Assembly: GCF_932274485.2 (NCBI RefSeq)
Contig: NC_065882.2
Span: 41,014,593 to 41,078,592, forward strand
DNA from: Patella vulgata
Lineage: Eukaryota > Mollusca > Gastropoda > Patellidae
DNA length: 64,000 nt
Direction: 5' to 3'
In this document: piece by piece, positions 60,219 to 64,000 of the stretch
Layout: every line of letters starts with the position of its first letter
How positions within the stretch are numbered: position 1 is the stretch's first letter
Notes under the pieces: generated by a model
The model's database searches: none
Told to the model about the DNA's origin: nothing
Seen by the model: only the letters and a program-made list of their open reading frames with translations
Program-made: the position numbers and the translations under genes

Positions 60219-61710
60219 GTTAGATATAGATGATACTTTTTAACAATCCTCTTTCACATTAAATCTATATTATATGGATAATTTTTATTTATTTTGTTTG
60301 AAAATTGGAAATCATACAATTTTGTTTGTATGATTGTATGATTTGCTTTACTCATAAAGATTATATGTACTATAGAGGCACAGATTTATTACATGGGACC
60401 AAGTAAGCGCCCCTAAGGTTCACAATAATAAAACAATAACAAAATGAACTAGACTTGCTCGCAAAGCTGAAGGCTTTCACCATACCCAGACGTTACACGG
60501 TCGCCGGATACAAGACAAAGACTAACACCCCCCCCACCCCCCGAGACACACATGCATAACTCAGATATTGACATGTTCTTTACATACGCATTACAATAGA
60601 AGGGAATAGAAAAATAAAGTTGAACAATTCACATCATAATAATCTTAGATTGGTCGAATCGGACAGACTTTGGCAGGGTTCAAAATTTGTGAAATTGGAA
60701 CGAAGGAATTTTTATACGCCGATACATTTTTCAGCAAAGTCCGTCATTCGTCTTATACTCCGTTTCGATTTATATATGGAAGGTAAAAAAAATGAAACCC
60801 CGAAATTTATTTGGCCGTAAACCGTAGTAAATGTTGCTCTAATACAACGAGCGAGTGACACCAACTGCTAAATAATCCCATTCGACTCTAAGCACGCGCT
60901 ATCGTCTAAAACAATTACCGTAACTACTTACGTTATTCCAATCAAAATATTCGTCAACATTTCTTAGCTTGTTTATTTATTTATTTAAAAACATAAACCC
61001 CATTCAAAATATGATCATAAATCCGACAATATGCCATCAAAATAGAATCTTTTCTCCCGACATCAGACGTATTAGATTCGGCACGTTTACACCTCTTAAT
61101 TCCACGTGTCTCGCGAGATTTCTACTTTCATTTTGCGTGTGTGTGAAATAGCTTTATTTAACTTCAGCTGCTACTGAAGAAATATCACAGACAAGTTATC
61201 GGACATAATGTATATTCATTTGGGGTGTTCTATACTATTAGGATATCTGACATATATGAATAATGTCTACGGCCGAAATCAAGGAGATTAAAGCATGAGA
61301 CAATGGAGAAATCACGGGTTAATCACGTAGATTAAGTTTATTGGATTGATATATAGTCCGACAAAGGAGAAGCAATGACTTCTGTTCAGGATTGAATTGA
61401 TGAATCGTCCGACAAAGAATTAAGTCAGCCAATCCAGGCAGATTAAGTAGTTAATCAAGGTAGCCATATAGACGGTATAAAACGATAAATACTTTGATCA
61501 CTTAATTACCTAATTTATACAGCCTATTATCAACAATAATCGGGCTTGAGTAATAGTTATACACTCAGTCCACTATATTAATTTTGGAATTTTGAATATT
61601 ATTTACCATGTCTTGATGTCCGTTTGGGCATATTCCTGGTCGGACAATTTAGGACGTTTGGAAAATAGCGTCGGATATGTCCGGAATATACGGGCAAAAT
61701 CCCATCACTG
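60219..61710. other. Intron 18 segment, no gene recognised
   Basis: AT-rich with C-runs at about 60528-60541; no exon of the second L4 domain was found. 60690-60850 looks like a worn repeat (gtccgtcattcgtcttatac). Confidence 0.45.
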
Positions 61711-63653
61711 ATGTGGATGTATATTGTCGTCACCCCTGTCAGTCCGTCCACAATTGTTTGTGGACACTCTACAGGTCACAATTCTTATCCGATTTCAACG
61801 AAACTTGAAATATAGGTTTATCTCCATAAGATCTCGGTTCCTTTCGATATTGGCATGTATCGGATGGTAACTTCATGGATTATGGCCCCTGATTGTATGA
61901 AAAATTATGTTTTTATACGCCCACATTTTCATGTGGACGTATATTGTCGTCGCCCCTGTCCGTCCGACCACAATTGTTTGTGGACACTCTACAGGTCACA
62001 ATTCTTATCCGATTTTGACAAAACTTGAAATATAGGTTTATCTCCAAAAGATCTCGGCTGCTTTCAGTATTGGCATGTATCGGATCGAAACTTCATGGAT
62101 TATGGCCCATGTTTGTACGAAAAATCTCGTTTTTAGCTTGTGGACCCTATAGAGGTCACAATTTTTATCCGATTGTGTTGAAACTTGAAATGTAGGTTTA
62201 TAACCTAAAGATCTCGGTTCCTTTCGATATTCACGCATATCAGACAGTAACTTCGTGAATTATGGCCCCTGATTGTACGAAAAATCGGTTTTTAGCTTGT
62301 GGACCCTATAGCGGTCATAATTTTTATCCGATTTAAAAAAACGTATTAATATATCACCGTTACACCCTAAGGACAACTGAGTTCGAATTTTGTGAAAATC
62401 GGATCATAATTGACAGACAAAATGGCCGCCGTTCATTCTCAAATAGCATAAAAATATGGTATATAAAGGTTGTGGACCCTATAGAGGTCACAATTTTTAG
62501 CCGATTTTGTTGAAACTTGAAATGTTAGTTTATAACCCAAAGATCTCGGTTCCTTTCAATATTAATATGGTATATCAAGGTTGTGGACCCTATAGAGGTC
62601 ACAATTTTAATTCGATTTTGTTGAAACTTGAAATGTAAGTTTATAATCTAAAGATCTCGGTTCCTATCGATATTCGCGCATATCGGACCGTAACTTCCTG
62701 AATTATGGCCCCTGATTGTACGAAAAATCACGTTTTTAGCTTGTAGACCCTATAGAGGTCATAATTTTTATCCGATTTAAAAAAAACGTTTTAGTATATC
62801 ACCATTACACCCTAAGGACAGCTGTGTTCAAATTTCGTGAAAATCGGCCCAAAATTGACAGACAAAATGGCCGCCGTTCGTTTTCAAATAGCAAAAAAAT
62901 ATGGTATATCAAGGTTGTGGACCCTATAGAGGTCACAATTTTTATCCGATTTTCTTGAAACTTGAAATGTAAGTTTATAACCCAAAGATCTTGGTTCCTT
63001 TCGATATTTGCGCATATCATATTGAAATTTTCTGAATTATGGCCCTTGATTGTAGGAAAAATTGCAATTTTAGGTTGTGGACCCTATAGAGATCATAATT
63101 TTTATCGATTTAGAACAAACATTTTAGTATATCACCGTTACACCCTAAGGACAGCTGCATTCGAATTTCGTGAAAATCGTCCCAAAACTGACATACAAAA
63201 TCGCCGCCCCTTGTTCTCAAATAGCAAAAAAATATGGTATATCAAGGTTGTAGACCCTATAGAGGTCACAATTTTTATCCGATTTTCCTGAAACTTGAAA
63301 TGTAAGTTTATAACCCAAAGATCTCGGTTCCTTTCGATGTTTGCGCATATCGAATTGTAATTACCTCAATTATGGCCCTTGATCGTAGGAAAAATCACTT
63401 TCTTTTTAGCTTCTCTATCCATCTCTCGAAAATGTGGGCGTATCCTGCCTGGCAGCCGCTGGTTATTCGATTTTGTTGAAACTTGAAATGTAAGTTTATA
63501 ACCCAAAGATCTTGGTTCCTTTCGATATTTGCGCATATCGGATTGTAATTTCCTGAATTATGGCCCTTGATTGTAGGAAAAATCACTTTCTTTTTAGCTT
63601 GTTCTCTATCCATCTCTCGAAAATGTGGGCGTATCCTGCCTGGCAGCCGCTGG
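61711..63653 (+). mobile_element. Tandem-core elements, family 1, nested or stacked copies
   Basis: A truncated 5' cap (61711) is followed by one first-unit monomer and then a full 5' cap tatacgcccacattttcatg at 61914, so two copies are stacked. 333-bp dimers follow. The 3' cap is present twice, ending at 63462 and 63653, because the last about 190 bp is duplicated in tandem. Confidence 0.84.
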
Positions 63654-63816
63654 TTAGCTTGTGGACCCTATAGAGGTCACAATAATTTTTATCCGATTTT
63701 ATTGAAACTTGAAATATAACCGTTTGAATATATTACCCTTACACCCTAAGGATGGTTGAGTTCGAATTTCGTAAAAATCAGACCAAAACGACAGACAAAA
63801 TGGCCCCCCCTCGTAC

Positions 63817-63859
63817 TCAACCATCCTTAAGGTGTAACGGTGATACACTAAAACGTTTT
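63817..63859 (-). repeat. Short inverted monomer piece
   Basis: ctcaaccatccttaaggtgt and the following bases to aaaacg are the inverse of the monomer line ending aaggatggttgag at 63745-63762. A piece of the array has flipped, directly before the next 5' cap. Confidence 0.8.
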
Positions 63860-64000
63860 TATACGCCCACATTTTCATGTGGACGTATATTGTCTTCGCC
63901 CCTGTTTGTCCGTCCGTCCACAATTTGTTTGTGGACACTCTACAAGTTACAATTTTTATCTGATTTCAATGAAACTTGAAATATAGCTTTATGTCCCTAA
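63860..64000 (+). mobile_element. Tandem-core element, family 1, 5' end running off the window
   Basis: Cap tatacgcccacattttcatg-type start, gtcttcgcccctgtttgtcc and the first monomer. Confidence 0.82.

Noticed and set aside
60641-60665. Line coding NLRLVES, like NLRLVES in laminin exon 8
   Set aside because: Only about 22 nt match, there are no flanking splice sites, and this line does not belong in the second L4 domain. Chance or a tiny duplication.
12782-63938. Many short minus-strand frames ending [13 protein letters not shown]
   Set aside because: They are translations of the 5' cap of the tandem-core elements, not genes.

Overview
The window is AT-rich animal DNA, most likely from a mollusc. 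This is suggested by the split host gene with gt-ag introns, tRNA-derived SINEs whose tails carry a gacgttaaacccc-type end, and dense arrays of repeats beginning tatacgcccacattttcatg, a style of dispersed repeat I associate with molluscs. The species cannot be named from the sequence.

The only host gene recognised is a laminin alpha chain of the alpha-1/alpha-2 type on the + strand. Eighteen exons between 9721 and 60218 were placed by hand. All have ag acceptors and gt donors, all phases fit, and together they give 2853 nt (951 codons) with no stop. The chain runs from laminin-type EGF (LE) modules, through a complete first laminin IV (L4) domain, through eight LE modules with flanking halves, into the start of the second L4 domain. 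The N-terminal LN part must lie left of the window. The rest of the second L4, the coiled coil and the LG domains must lie to the right.

The introns make up about 94 percent of the locus and are largely mobile DNA. Region by region: 1-930 retroelement gag-like frame; 1503-9298 broken Ty3/Gypsy fossil (minus strand); 10.0-10.9 kb Tc1 relic; 11.8-21.7 kb arrays of a tandem-core element superfamily, with a 1.15 kb CAGGGGCGGATCC element and a 1.24 kb GTGATGTTC element; 21.8-23.0 kb Penelope-like fossil; 25.4-29.1 kb and 31.7-32.8 kb two copies of a hAT-like non-autonomous element, the first loaded with nested insertions; 29.5-30.4 kb Tc1 relic; 33.3-37.5 kb a tandem-core element split by a 2.6 kb palindrome; 37.8-39.3 kb a foldback element split by another tandem-core element; 42.7-43.7 kb minisatellite; 44.2-47.3 kb two related inverted-repeat elements, one with telomere-like CCCTAA runs; 48.3-49.8 kb tandem-core array; 50-51 kb and 53.5-56.3 kb two copies of a TTAAAG-ended element, the second split by a pogo/Tigger-like element; 57.0-58.5 kb an intact-looking Tc1 transposon inserted in a tandem-core element; 59.1-59.5 kb a short tandem-core element with a SINE inside, ending about 14 nt before a laminin exon; 61.7-64.0 kb more arrays.

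The most interesting system is the tandem-core superfamily. Three sequence families share a 5' cap with a small hairpin, a core of about 150-bp (or 333-bp dimer) monomers with distinct first, middle and last units, and a 3' cap that is the inverse of the 5' cap followed by a short palindrome whose paired bases change together. T-rich insertion sites and CTGG 3' ends in one family suggest non-autonomous Helentron/Helitron-like elements. That assignment is inference.
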